This document shows positions 17,373 through 25,632 of a stretch of 40,655 nt of DNA, piece after piece; the stretch's first letter is position 1; each line of letters starts with the position of its first letter. The stretch comes from RXIX01 sp003989075 (GTDB lineage: Bacteria; Pseudomonadota; Gammaproteobacteria; Competibacterales; Competibacteraceae). The stretch spans positions 1 through 40,655 of the forward strand of contig JAKOYN010000067.1 of the NCBI GenBank assembly GCA_029780415.1, read 5' to 3'. The position numbers and the translations under genes were made by a program. The notes under the pieces were generated by a model. The model was not told the origin of the DNA. It saw nothing but the letters and a program-made list of their open reading frames with translations, and ran no database searches.

Positions 17373-18527
17373 ATGAGCATGAGCACCTTGAACAATAACA
17401 ATAAAATCATCCGGGCCTGGCACTTTGGGCCGGGGGGTCTGCGTGGCCGTGGCGGCATGGGGCGCTTTCTCGCTTACCTGGTTCCTGCCCTGACGCGTGA
17501 TGCGGCACAGGTGAAATGCCGGGTGGTGGATACCTACGGTCCCGGGCCGTTCTGGCAGATGCCGTTCTGGTTTGCCCTGGCCTGGCTGCGTCTGGGCTGG
17601 CACGCGCTGTGTGGCCATATCGATCTGGTGCACATCCACATGGCCGCCTATGGCAGCGTGTTCCGCAAGCTGCTGCTGCTGCTGCTGGCGCGCGCGTTTG
17701 GTCTGCCGGTGATTTTGCACCTGCATGGCGCCGATTTCGTTGAGTTCATGGACCGGCTGCGCCCGGCCAGCCTGCGCCGCGCCGTGATTCGCACCATGGC
17801 GAGTGCTGAGCAACTGGTGGTGATTGGCAACTACTGGCGCGACTACTTCACCGCCACGCTGGGGATTCCCGGGCAGCGGGTCACCATCATCCACAATGGC
17901 GTTCCCGACCCCCGCTACAGCGAGCCGCCGATCGCCTGGCGCACGCTGCGCGAGGGTGGCCGCCTGCTGACGCTGGGCGAACTGGGACCGCGCAAGGGCA
18001 CGCCGGAACTGCTGGCCGCGCTGACCGATCCACGGCTGCGCGCCCGGCCGTGGACGGCGGTTTTGGCCGGCAATGGCCCGGTGGAGCACTATCGCGCCGA
18101 GCTGCAGCGCATGGAACTGACCGATCGCGTACAAATACCCGGCTGGGTGGAACGCAACGAGGCCTGGCGGCTGCTGGCCGAGAGCGATGTATTCCTGTTG
18201 CCCTCGCACATGGAAGGGCTGCCGGTGGCGATTCTGGAGGCGATGGCGACCGGTTTGCCGGTGATCACCACCCCGGTCGGCGCCATCGAGGACGCCATCG
18301 AGGACGGCGTTACCGGCTTGCTGATCCCGGTCGGCGATACCGCCGCCCTGAGCGATGCCATTTTGCGCCTGCTCGACGACCCAGCCCTGGGCGCACGCCT
18401 GGCCACAGCGGCCCGGCTGCGTTTCGAGCAGCAGTTCAGCATCGAACACACCGCTACTCAGGTCGCGGCACTCTACACACGGCTGCTGACTCCGACCGGG
18501 ACTGCGCCCGCCCACGGCACATCCTGA
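17373..18527 (+). CDS. GT4-family glycosyltransferase
   Basis: This is a GT-B fold retaining glycosyltransferase of family 4, probably adding a sugar to a lipid-linked exopolysaccharide repeat on the cytoplasmic face; donor and acceptor are unknown. The product (384 residues from the chosen start) has the N-terminal GGMGRFLAYLVPAL glycine loop, HIHMAAYG and ILHLHGADF, and the C-terminal donor-site motif EGLPVAILEAMATGLPVITT with its E-x7-E pair. No strong ribosome-binding site separates the ATGs at 17319, 17373 and 17379; 17373 is preferred because the earlier segment looks unconserved. It opens the polysaccharide cluster. Confidence 0.88.
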   Translation: MSMSTLNNNNKIIRAWHFGPGGLRGRGGMGRFLAYLVPALTRDAAQVKCRVVDTYGPGPFWQMPFWFALAWLRLGWHALCGHIDLVHIHMAAYGSVFRKLLLLLLARAFGLPVILHLHGADFVEFMDRLRPASLRRAVIRTMASAEQLVVIGNYWRDYFTATLGIPGQRVTIIHNGVPDPRYSEPPIAWRTLREGGRLLTLGELGPRKGTPELLAALTDPRLRARPWTAVLAGNGPVEHYRAELQRMELTDRVQIPGWVERNEAWRLLAESDVFLLPSHMEGLPVAILEAMATGLPVITTPVGAIEDAIEDGVTGLLIPVGDTAALSDAILRLLDDPALGARLATAARLRFEQQFSIEHTATQVAALYTRLLTPTGTAPAHGTS

Positions 18528-18578
18528 TCACGCCAAGTACACCGCGGGTTCCGCGCCCTTACCCCGAGAGTTCCATTC

Positions 18579-19757
18579 ATGCTCCACGCCCTGTTCAAAG
18601 CTCTGCGCCAGCCCCTGCTGCTGCTCCTGACGCTACTGCTGCCCGGCTTTGCTACCGCTGCCGAATTGCCGATCCTGCAACGCGGAGTCAATCTCAGCCA
18701 CTGGCTGCAATACGAGGGTCGCCAGCCGGTCACCAGTACCGATTTCGCCCTGATTCGCCAGGCCGGCCTTGATCATGTGCGCCTGCCCTTCGACCCGGTG
18801 CGATTGGGCTGGAATCCGGATGCGGCCCCTGATGCGCCCTGGGCGAATCTGGCCACGCTGGATCAGATCGTTGACAGCGCACTGGCGGCTGGTCTGGCCA
18901 TCATCCTCGACTTTCATCCTGAAAGCGCCCTGCGCGCCCGGATCGAAACCGAGACCAAAGTGCAAAGCGCCTTCGTAGCCGCCTGGCGCATGCTGGCGGC
19001 GCGCTATGCCGACCGCGCCTCTGGACAACTGGCCTTTGAACTGCTCAACGAACCGCAGTACTACCAGACCGGCGGCGCACTGGCCTGGCAGCGCCTGCAG
19101 AATGAAGCGCTGGCTGCAGTACGCCAGCAGGCGCCGGCACATCTGGTGCTGCTCTCGGGCATTCAGGGCGGCAGCATCGCCGGGCTGCGGCTGATGGCCC
19201 CGGTCAGGGATGCGCGGGTGCGCTATGTGTTCCATTTCTATGAGCCGATGCTGTTCACTCATCTGAACGCACCGTGGGAACCGTTTCTGTCCGGTCCGCA
19301 GGGCATGATCACCGGATTGCTCTACCCAGTCACGCCCCAGGTCATGAGCAGCTACCGGCTGCTGCCCGGCGCCAATGTCAAGGTGGCCACCGATGCCGTG
19401 CGCCGCTATGTTCGCGAGAAATGGAACAGCACGAAGATCGCGCAGGAAATTGCCAAGGCCAGCGATTGGGCGAAAAAGAACCGGGTCGCGCTGGTGTGCA
19501 CCGAGTTTGGCGCGCTGCGCAAATCGCTGGATCCGGTATCGCGTAACAATTGGCTGCGCGATGTGCGCAGCACCCTGGCCAATGCCGGCATCGGCTGGAG
19601 CGTGTGGGATTACGCCGATTTCTTCGGCATTGCCACCGCTACCGGCTTGACCTCCACGACCCACGATGGGGTGATCGTGCCCGCCGATCCGCTTAATCCA
19701 AACCGGCAATTCGACACCAGCACGCTGGCTGCGCTGGGTTTGACGCCGGTGCCGTGA
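18579..19757 (+). CDS. Secreted glycoside hydrolase family 5 (cellulase-like)
   Basis: This is a probable endo-beta-glucanase-type hydrolase exported to the periplasm or beyond. The 392-residue product has a signal peptide (1-28, LLLLLTLLLPGFATAA then E) and a (beta/alpha)8 barrel. Visible GH5 landmarks are RGVNLSHWLQ, HVRLPFD, the acid/base Glu158 in FELLNEPQ, HFYEP at about 219-223 and the nucleophile Glu309 in VCTEFGA. In exopolysaccharide clusters such enzymes often trim or release the polymer in the periplasm; that role is inferred from context. Its stop overlaps the start of the next gene by 4 bp. Confidence 0.9.
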   Translation: MLHALFKALRQPLLLLLTLLLPGFATAAELPILQRGVNLSHWLQYEGRQPVTSTDFALIRQAGLDHVRLPFDPVRLGWNPDAAPDAPWANLATLDQIVDSALAAGLAIILDFHPESALRARIETETKVQSAFVAAWRMLAARYADRASGQLAFELLNEPQYYQTGGALAWQRLQNEALAAVRQQAPAHLVLLSGIQGGSIAGLRLMAPVRDARVRYVFHFYEPMLFTHLNAPWEPFLSGPQGMITGLLYPVTPQVMSSYRLLPGANVKVATDAVRRYVREKWNSTKIAQEIAKASDWAKKNRVALVCTEFGALRKSLDPVSRNNWLRDVRSTLANAGIGWSVWDYADFFGIATATGLTSTTHDGVIVPADPLNPNRQFDTSTLAALGLTPVP

Positions 19758-20071
19758 ACCGCTGCGGGCGGAAAAAAAGCACGCCGGGCCTGTTGCTGAT
19801 GCTGCTCACGGCGGCGGATGCTGCGCTGGCCGCAGGCTGCCGCAGCGACAGCGACTGCAATCCGGGTATCCTGTGCCTGTTTGCCCGTGATCGCAGCACA
19901 GGCATCTGCGCCAGTTGGGAACCACCGATCCAGATCGTCCCCGAAACCGACCCGGCCCAGGTTCCGCTGCGCGAGCGCAGCACCGGAACGCGCTGCCAGT
20001 TCAGCGTTGACTGCGCGCCCGGCCAGTTCTGCTACAAGCGCGGCAGTCATAGCGAGGGCCAGTGTCTTTAA
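19754..20071 (+). CDS. Small secreted protein with a duplicated four-cysteine motif
   Basis: The function is unknown. The 105-residue product starts at a GTG whose GTGA overlaps the GH5 stop, implying translational coupling. A basic start (MNRCGRKK) and a hydrophobic stretch (12-27, ending AALAA) form a signal peptide. The mature part has eight cysteines in two modules with identical spacing: C29-x5-C35-x5-C41-x10-C52 and C81-x5-C87-x5-C93-x10-C104, joined by a Pro-rich linker. Each module has the form C..S.DC.PG..C......G.C, suggesting two disulfide knots. Even cysteine numbers and export fit periplasmic or extracellular disulfides. It may partner the GH5 enzyme or its glycan, but that is inference. 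Confidence 0.82.
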   Translation: MNRCGRKKSTPGLLLMLLTAADAALAAGCRSDSDCNPGILCLFARDRSTGICASWEPPIQIVPETDPAQVPLRERSTGTRCQFSVDCAPGQFCYKRGSHSEGQCL

Positions 20072-20084
20072 CTGCCTGTAGAGC

Positions 20085-20795
20085 TTACAGATTCGGCGTG
20101 ATATCGCGGTTGGCCGTGTAGCTGAAATTGCTCGAAAAGGCCAGGTTATTATAGATATGCTGGGCCAGCCACAGATTGACCTCAGCCACCTTCGAGCGCG
20201 GCACGAAGACCACGTCGAAGCGATGCAGCGGCAGATCCGGGGCGCGCCCTTCGAGCAGTTCACGCACATCCACCACCCGCAGCATCGGCTTGTTCTGGCA
20301 GTTGCGACGAATCAGCACCACATTGCTGATACCGGCGGTGTCACGAAACCCGCCCGCTTCGAGAATACCCTGCAGCACACCCATGCGATGCGCCAGCTTG
20401 AGCACGCCGGGCCGCTGCACCTCGCCGCCGACATAGATGATCTCCGAGCTGAACATGCGCGGAATCACCACCACATCGGGTCGGCGCAGCTCGACCGCGT
20501 AGCGGTAGCGCAGTTCGTTAGCGATATCGGCAGGGCTGCGGCCGAGCACCTTGACCGGACCCACCAGGGCCAGATAAATAAAGCCATCCGGCGCAACGAT
20601 GACCCGGTCACTGAATTCCGGGTTATAAATCAGCTTCACATCCAGTTCGTCGCCGGGGATAAATCCATATTCCGGAAGATCATCGCTCCAGGTGACAAAC
20701 CCATCGGCGTTCTGCTCGACCGGCTGAATCGACGCGGCACACGCAGCCAGGACCAGGCAAAGAACCACAAGAATGCTGCGACCATATCGGAACAT
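20085..20795 (-). CDS. Wza-type polysaccharide export lipoprotein
   Basis: This is an outer-membrane polysaccharide export protein of the Wza/GumB type. The 236-residue product has a lipoprotein signal ending LVLAAC (Cys19 would be lipidated), the polysaccharide-export domain (about 42-115: GFIPGDELDVKLIYNPEFSD, VAPDGFIYLALVGPVKVLGRS), then an SLBB-like domain (YVGGEVQRPGVLKL, GILEAGGFRDTAG). It is shorter than E. coli Wza (379) and closer in size to GumB-type proteins. It is divergent from the Wzz-like gene, with a shared 113-bp control region, and converges on the cysteine-rich gene with 13 bp between them. Confidence 0.9.
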   Translation of the reverse strand: MFRYGRSILVVLCLVLAACAASIQPVEQNADGFVTWSDDLPEYGFIPGDELDVKLIYNPEFSDRVIVAPDGFIYLALVGPVKVLGRSPADIANELRYRYAVELRRPDVVVIPRMFSSEIIYVGGEVQRPGVLKLAHRMGVLQGILEAGGFRDTAGISNVVLIRRNCQNKPMLRVVDVRELLEGRAPDLPLHRFDVVFVPRSKVAEVNLWLAQHIYNNLAFSSNFSYTANRDITPNL

Positions 20796-20835
20796 GAGTT
20801 GTGCAAACCGTCGCTGGTTAGGAAAAATGGAAGGG

Positions 20836-20867
20836 TTGACACGGATACCGGCAGCGGCTGTGCTACC
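20836..20867 (+). promoter_or_regulatory. Possible promoter of the Wzz-like gene
   Basis: A consensus -35 hexamer TTGACA lies at 20836-20841. About 20 bases on is TGTGCTACC (20859-20867), which could serve as an extended -10 of the weak GC-rich kind. Spacing is longer than ideal. It lies in the divergent gap between the Wza-like and Wzz-like genes, about 40 bp before the chosen start. Confidence 0.35.
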
Positions 20868-20908
20868 GTGCTCTCGATCATTCTAACCGCATGGGGAAGC
20901 TATTCGCG

Positions 20909-22558
20909 ATGTCCGCCGCCACACCGACTGTCGCCCTTTCCGATCGCGCCGCACCCCGGCCCTTTATCGCTCCACGCCATACCCTGCGCGACATTCTCAC
21001 CGTGGTGTTTCGTGAACGCCGCATCCTGCTATGGACCTTCAGCCTGATTACGCTCAGTGGTGTACTGATCGCGCTCAAGCTGCAGACCGTCTACACCGCC
21101 GAGGCGCGGGTGCTGGTGCTGCCCAGCCAGGAATACATGCTGCGCCCGGATGTCGGTGAATTGAGCATGAACATGGGTCTGGGCGATGACCGCATCGTGC
21201 GCTCGGAGACCGAAATTTTCAAAAACCCGCAACTCATCGAGCGGGTTATCGAGGATATCGGCCTGAGCCATCTGTACCCGGCACTGAGCGATCCAGAAAG
21301 CGATGCCGAAGACATCGCTGGGGATAATGCTGCGCCGGCCGGGCAGCCGCCTTCCGGGTTCATGGCGCGCCTGGCCGAGTGGTGGCACACGCTGTTCAGC
21401 AGTGGCACGCCGCAAGCCAATATGGACCCGCAGCAGGCGCGGCGGAACGCGCGACTCAATCAGGCCGTGATCCGCTTCGCCTCGCAACTGGAAGTGCTGC
21501 CGGTCAAGGACGCCAGTGTGATTGAACTGCGCTTTTCCAATGCCAACGCAGCCATCGCCGCCGAAGCCCTCAACCAGATGATCCTGGTGTATCTGGAGCA
21601 TCGCCGCAGCATCTTCGCTCTGTCGCGGGCGCCCCTGTTCATTGAGCAGCGCAACAACTTCGCTCAGCGCCTGAACAGCCTGGAGAAGGACATTGAGGCC
21701 TTCAAGATGCGCCACGACATCAGCACCTTCAACGACCAGAAATCGCTGCTGCTGCGCCAGCAATCGACGCTACAGAATGATCAGATGGACACCAGCACCC
21801 GCCTGCGTGAGATCGAAGGGCGCATCAGCACCATCCGCGAGCAGATGGCCCGCACGCCGCGTACTATCGACCTGTTCGCCGACAACACCGAACAGGATGC
21901 CCGCGACACCGCCCGTGCGACTCTGGTCACCCTGGAAGCGCGGCGCAACGAACTGCTGACCAAATTCAGCGACACCAGCAAATTCATCACCGACCTTGAT
22001 GACCAGATCGTCAAGCTGCGCGCCATTCTCGGCAATACGCCGCCGAAGAAATCCGACAGCCGGCGCAGTGGCCGCAACCCGCTCTACGACGAACTCGACA
22101 CCGATCTGACCCGCCGGCAAAGCGAAGCCGCCGCACTGCGCGCCCGCCAGCAATCCCTGACTGGGCAAATTGAGGAGATCAGCGCGCGCCTGGCCGAATT
22201 CGATCGCCTGGAACGCGATTTCAACGCTCTGACCCTGCAGCGCACCCTGCTGGAGAAAAATCTGCAGGTCTATGCGCAGAAGGCCGAGGAAGCCCTGATT
22301 CAGGAGGAGCTGGATCGGCAGAAAAGCGCCAATGTGCGCGTGATCGAAAACGCCCAGATACCGCGGCAGGGCAGCAGCCTGCGCAAGGCGGTGATAGTGC
22401 TGGCGCTGCTCGGTGGTCTGGTCATCGCCCTGGTGCTGGCCTTCCTGAAGGATTTTTTCCGTGAAGTGCTGATTTCCCCCGAAGACGCCGAACGCTCGCT
22501 GGAACTGCCGGTGCTGGTGGCAGTGCCGCTGCGGGAAAGCAACGGTCGCCGTTCATGA
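20909..22558 (+). CDS. Wzz/GumC-family polysaccharide chain-length or export protein
   Basis: This is a polysaccharide co-polymerase anchored in the inner membrane that controls polymer length and links polymerisation to the export channel. The 549-residue product has a first membrane helix (about 38-58), a large periplasmic part with a Wzz domain, long coiled coils (about 240-300 and 380-460), a GNVR-like region (FDRLERDFNALTLQRTLLEKN) and a second membrane helix (about 490-512). There is no C-terminal tyrosine kinase domain, so it is GumC-like. The ATG at 20909 has GGGGAAG 9 bases upstream; a start at 20891 would add six residues. Its stop overlaps the flippase start by 4 bp. Confidence 0.9.
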   Translation: MSAATPTVALSDRAAPRPFIAPRHTLRDILTVVFRERRILLWTFSLITLSGVLIALKLQTVYTAEARVLVLPSQEYMLRPDVGELSMNMGLGDDRIVRSETEIFKNPQLIERVIEDIGLSHLYPALSDPESDAEDIAGDNAAPAGQPPSGFMARLAEWWHTLFSSGTPQANMDPQQARRNARLNQAVIRFASQLEVLPVKDASVIELRFSNANAAIAAEALNQMILVYLEHRRSIFALSRAPLFIEQRNNFAQRLNSLEKDIEAFKMRHDISTFNDQKSLLLRQQSTLQNDQMDTSTRLREIEGRISTIREQMARTPRTIDLFADNTEQDARDTARATLVTLEARRNELLTKFSDTSKFITDLDDQIVKLRAILGNTPPKKSDSRRSGRNPLYDELDTDLTRRQSEAAALRARQQSLTGQIEEISARLAEFDRLERDFNALTLQRTLLEKNLQVYAQKAEEALIQEELDRQKSANVRVIENAQIPRQGSSLRKAVIVLALLGGLVIALVLAFLKDFFREVLISPEDAERSLELPVLVAVPLRESNGRRS

Positions 22559-23994
22559 CACCTTCCCTGCACCGCCTGCTGGCTGGTTATCTGCCGATCA
22601 ATCTGATCCAGGCCGGCGCGGCGCTGGGCCTGGTGGTGATTTTCAGCCGCCTGCTTGATCCGGCCGAATATGGCCGTTATGCCCTGGTGGCCACGGCGGT
22701 GCTCTGGGCACAAAGTCTGCTGTTTTTCTGGCTGCAGACAAGCGTCACCCGCTTTCACGAACACAGCCGCGACCGCAATGAACTGCCGCGCCTGCTGGCC
22801 ACGGTTTACAGTAGCGCGCTGGGGTTGGCGGTTGTCCTGGGCCTTGCCGGACTGCTGCTGGCCCGCCATGTCGGCGACCATGCGCCGCTGATCCTGGCTG
22901 GACTGGCGGCGCTGCTGCCGCGCGCCCTGCTGGTGATCAGCCTGGAAAGCCACCGCGCCGCGCACCGGGTGCGCCGCTACAGCCTGCTGGAAGGTCTGCA
23001 ATATCTGCTCGCTCTGGCGCTGGGCACGCTGTTCGTGACCCGTCTGGACTGGGGCGCCAGCGGCCCGCTGTTGGGCTTGGGCCTGGCCAATCTGATCGTG
23101 CTGCTACTGGATACGCCATTCCTGATCCGGCAACTCATCGGTGCACGCCCGGCGTGGGTTGAGCTGCGCAATCTGGCCCGTTATGGCCTGCCGCTGACCC
23201 TGTCCTTCACCCTGGGACTGGTCACCGCCAATTCCGATCGTTTCTTCATCGGCTGGCTGATGGATGAGCAGGCGGTGGGCGTCTACGCCGTCGCGTATGC
23301 CCTGGCCGACCGGCCGCTATCGATCCTGTTCAGTTGGACGGGTGCGGCGGCGGTGCCGCTGGCTTTTTCAGCGCTGAACGAAGGCGGCACGGCGGCGGCA
23401 CGCGCGGTGATGGCCACGACCGCGCGCAGTCTGATCCTGATCGCCCTGCCCGGCGCCCTTGGCCTGGCGCTGGTGGCTACGCCCCTGGCGGCGGTGATGG
23501 TCGGTGAGGAATTCCGCGCCGCAACCACCCATATCGTGCCCTGGGTTGCCGTGGCCGGCCTGCTGAACGGCATCATGTCCCACTACACCGCGCACGCCTT
23601 CCTGATCACCCAGCACACCCAACTGTTGATGCTGACTACCGGACTGGCGGCGCTGGCTAACGTGCTGCTGAATCTGCTGCTGATTCCGCACTGGGGTCTG
23701 GATGGCGCGATTGCCGCAACCCTGGCCGCCTACGCGCTGGGTGTGGTGGCACGGGTGCTGCTGATGCGCAAGCGCTTCCCGATTCCGCTGGTACCGGTTG
23801 ATCTGGGCAAAGGCCTGCTGGCCTGCGGCGGTATGGCGGCGGTGCTGCTGGCGGTGCACTGGCCGCTCGATGGCTGGGGTCTGCTGGGCGCAATAGGTAC
23901 GGGCATGCTGAGTTATGCACTTGCCGCCGTAGCGCTGGATGTGTCCGGTGCGCGCCAGTTCCTGATCGCCCGCTGGCAGCGCTGGCGATCCTGA
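22555..23994 (+). CDS. Wzx-like polysaccharide flippase (MOP superfamily)
   Basis: This is an oligosaccharide flippase that moves lipid-linked repeat units across the inner membrane. The 479-residue product is hydrophobic throughout with about 12-14 membrane segments. The start LLAGYLPINLIQAGAALGLVVIFSRLLDPAEYGRYALV is the typical first segment of the family, and the GLVTANSDRFFIGWLMDEQAVGVYAVAYALAD segment fits the central family motif. It begins within the end of the Wzz-like gene. With the Wza- and Wzz-like genes it completes the export side of a Wzx/Wzy-type pathway; no Wzy polymerase is seen in this window. Confidence 0.88.
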   Translation: MTPSLHRLLAGYLPINLIQAGAALGLVVIFSRLLDPAEYGRYALVATAVLWAQSLLFFWLQTSVTRFHEHSRDRNELPRLLATVYSSALGLAVVLGLAGLLLARHVGDHAPLILAGLAALLPRALLVISLESHRAAHRVRRYSLLEGLQYLLALALGTLFVTRLDWGASGPLLGLGLANLIVLLLDTPFLIRQLIGARPAWVELRNLARYGLPLTLSFTLGLVTANSDRFFIGWLMDEQAVGVYAVAYALADRPLSILFSWTGAAAVPLAFSALNEGGTAAARAVMATTARSLILIALPGALGLALVATPLAAVMVGEEFRAATTHIVPWVAVAGLLNGIMSHYTAHAFLITQHTQLLMLTTGLAALANVLLNLLLIPHWGLDGAIAATLAAYALGVVARVLLMRKRFPIPLVPVDLGKGLLACGGMAAVLLAVHWPLDGWGLLGAIGTGMLSYALAAVALDVSGARQFLIARWQRWRS

Positions 23995-24020
23995 GCACGG
24001 CGCAGAGCTGGATCACTGGA

Positions 24021-24785
24021 TCAGCGGAAGGTGTCCCAGGCGAACTTGAGAATCAGGGCGCCGACCACCAGCAGGAACACCCGGCGCACGAAACCGCTGC
24101 CGTGCTGGAGCGCCAGCCGGGTGCCGAGCAGTGAACCGCCCACGTTGCACAGCGCCATGCCCACTGCCACCGGCGGCAGCCAATGGCCATGCGGCAGGAA
24201 GAAGCCCAGGGCAGCCAGATTGGTGGCCACGTTCACCACCTTGGCCGCCGCCGAGGCGTGCAGAAAGTCAAAACCGAAAAAGCGCACGAACAGGAAAATC
24301 AGGAAACTGCCGGTGCCCGGTCCGAAAAAGCCATCGTAGAAACCGATCAGCGCGCCCAGCAGGGTAGCCCATAGCAGTTCCCGCCGGCCGGAGTGAGCTG
24401 GCCGGTGTATCCGGCCCAGATCCTTGTGCCACAGGGTATAGCCGGCGGCGAACAGCAGCAGCAGCAGAATCAGGGGCCGCAGCAGTTCGCGGGGCAGCCA
24501 GGCCACCGCCGCCGCGCCCAGATAGGAAAAGGCGAAGGCAGCCAGGGCCGCCGGCAGCGTGGTCCCCCAGGGCATCCGCACCCGCCAGGCATAGCGCCAG
24601 GCCGCATTGGCGGTACCAAACACGCTGGCGAACTTGTTGGTACCAAACAGGGTGGCTGGACTCTGCCCACTCTCGACTGCGAACAGGGCCGGAATCTGGA
24701 TCAGGCCGCCCCCACCCACCACGGCATCTACCAGACCGGCCAGGAATGCGGCCGGGAACAGCAACAGCAGAACGGATTCACTCAT
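24021..24785 (-). CDS. TauE/SafE (TSUP) family membrane permease
   Basis: This family comprises putative anion exporters, some linked to sulfite, sulfonate or sulfur compounds; the substrate here is unknown. The 254-residue product has about eight membrane segments and the two family motifs: GLVDAVVGGGGLIQIPAL at about 17-34 and GFYDGFFGPGTGSFLIFLF at about 147-165. The E. coli relative is YfcA. It converges on the flippase gene with a 26-bp gap. On its 5' side begins a long non-coding, palindrome-rich stretch. Confidence 0.9.
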   Translation of the reverse strand: MSESVLLLLFPAAFLAGLVDAVVGGGGLIQIPALFAVESGQSPATLFGTNKFASVFGTANAAWRYAWRVRMPWGTTLPAALAAFAFSYLGAAAVAWLPRELLRPLILLLLLFAAGYTLWHKDLGRIHRPAHSGRRELLWATLLGALIGFYDGFFGPGTGSFLIFLFVRFFGFDFLHASAAAKVVNVATNLAALGFFLPHGHWLPPVAVGMALCNVGGSLLGTRLALQHGSGFVRRVFLLVVGALILKFAWDTFR

Positions 24786-24838
24786 CGGGGTTTTCCACGA
24801 ACAACTGTTGCATCAACCATGACCTCTTATGCCATGAG

Positions 24839-25045
24839 TCAACTCCCCCTGCCTGAAGGCAGGAGCTTGTCCTTCCAGGTTTCGAGCCGTCCACGCCCTG
24901 TGGGTACGCCGGGTGGGGAACCGGAACGGAGGACAATAGGCCGATTGACGGCGGCCTTTCTACCGAACCGGATGACTTTAATCGCCCTACTGACGATGCG
25001 CTATCCCTCTCTGTTCTAAAGGACGAGGAGGGATAGCGTAAAAGC
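24839..25045 (+). mobile_element. IS200/IS605-like (TnpB-type) end remnant or non-autonomous derivative
   Basis: Two hairpins bound about 200 bp. The left has CCTGCC (24848-24853) and GGCAGG (24858-24863) around a TGAA loop, following GTCAACTCC. The right has a perfect 11-bp stem, CGCTATCCCTC (24999-25009) with GAGGGATAGCG (25028-25038), around a loop containing TTCTAAAGGACG. The form CGCTATCC...CTAAAGGACG...GG matches what is commonly seen at the right ends of TnpB-type IS605 elements. The plus-strand frame between them ends ...LLTMRYPSLF and could be a trace of a tnpB tail. No transposase gene remains. This could be a decayed element or a palindrome-associated non-autonomous one. Confidence 0.5.
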
Positions 25046-25106
25046 AGGGTGACTTCCTGCTTCAACGAGACCGGTTTTGTCGGGGTCTTGCAATCTCGGC
25101 CAGCGC

Positions 25107-25149
25107 CTTCCTCTCTACAGACGTGACTTCCCGCCCAACTGGCGGTAAC
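25107..25149 (+). repeat. 43-bp segment shared with the right end of the window
   Basis: This segment, containing CCTCTCTACAGACGTGAC and CTGGCGGTA, aligns without gaps to the minus-strand sequence at 40608-40650 at 34 of 43 positions by hand count. Both copies lie within 100 bp of an IS605-like hairpin, but on different sides of it. It probably derives from the same element family. Confidence 0.6.
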
Positions 25150-25207
25150 CAGCGCCATGCACGGCAACGGTGCAAAGTCGCTGTTGCCCTGCACGGAGTT
25201 GCTGTCA

Positions 25208-25278
25208 CCCTGCGCGAAGTCGCAGGGTCCATGCTGCCGCATGAGCCGATACATGGATTCCGCGACTGCGCGCGGAAT
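25208..25278. repeat. Two short perfect palindromes
   Basis: CCCTGCG (25208-25214) pairs with CGCAGGG (25221-25227) across a 6-base loop. ATTCCGCG (25257-25264) pairs with CGCGGAAT (25271-25278) across a 6-base loop. The second shares its TGGATTCC...GGAATGACA outline with the dRS3-like pair that follows, so it is probably a diverged member of the same family. Confidence 0.6.
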
Positions 25279-25321
25279 GACATCGATCAAGTTGCCCCTT
25301 ACAAACGGGACTTTCGCTTTT

Positions 25322-25393
25322 CGTCATTCCCGCGTATGCGGGAATCCAGTAGCTTGTTGAAAAGAATGGATACCCGCTTTCGCGGGTATGACG
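25322..25393. repeat. dRS3/REP-like inverted pair
   Basis: Each arm is itself a palindrome. The left is ATTCCCGC-gtat-GCGGGAAT (25326-25345) inside CGTC...CCAG; the right is ATACCCGC-tttc-GCGGGTAT (25370-25389) inside TGG...GACG. Together they form a larger inverted repeat CGTCATtCCCGC...GCGGGtATGACG. This form, a GTCATTCCCGC...GCGGGAATCCAG unit, is widespread between genes in beta- and gammaproteobacteria and is known as dRS3 in Neisseria. It may act as a 3' end or recombination target. Confidence 0.75.
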
Positions 25394-25632
25394 GAAAAAG
25401 TCAGGTAAGCGAAAGCCCTGACCAATTTGAATGCGCCAGGCTGACGGGATCAACGTTTTCCAGGAACGTTACGACCAGGATGACCCTCACCCTACGCTGT
25501 CCCTACCGTGCGAGTGACCGGCGCATCCGGTACGGGGTGACGGCCAAGGGCCAACAGCGCTACCGGCACCAAGCCTGTGGTCGCTCGCATCCAGCTTAGA
25601 GATGACCACCCTGGACAACTTGACAATACCTT

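Noticed and set aside
15417..18515. A 1032-codon open frame on the minus strand across gcvPB, dgkA and the glycosyltransferase
   Set aside because: It is antisense to three well-supported genes, its product is low-complexity and Arg/Gln/His-rich with no family features, and GC-rich codon use produces such shadows.
24778..25290. A 170-codon minus-strand frame through the palindromic region
   Set aside because: It runs through several non-coding repeats, its translation is repeat-derived, and it overlaps the start of the TauE/SafE gene without a ribosome-binding site.
25208..25393. A CRISPR array
   Set aside because: The palindromes differ from each other and are not spaced as direct repeats with uniform spacers, and no cas genes are present.
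25620..25625. TTGACA as the -35 of the arsenic operon promoter
   Set aside because: No -10 element lies 16-18 bases downstream; TATATT is only 6 bases away. The hexamer may be chance, so no promoter is called.
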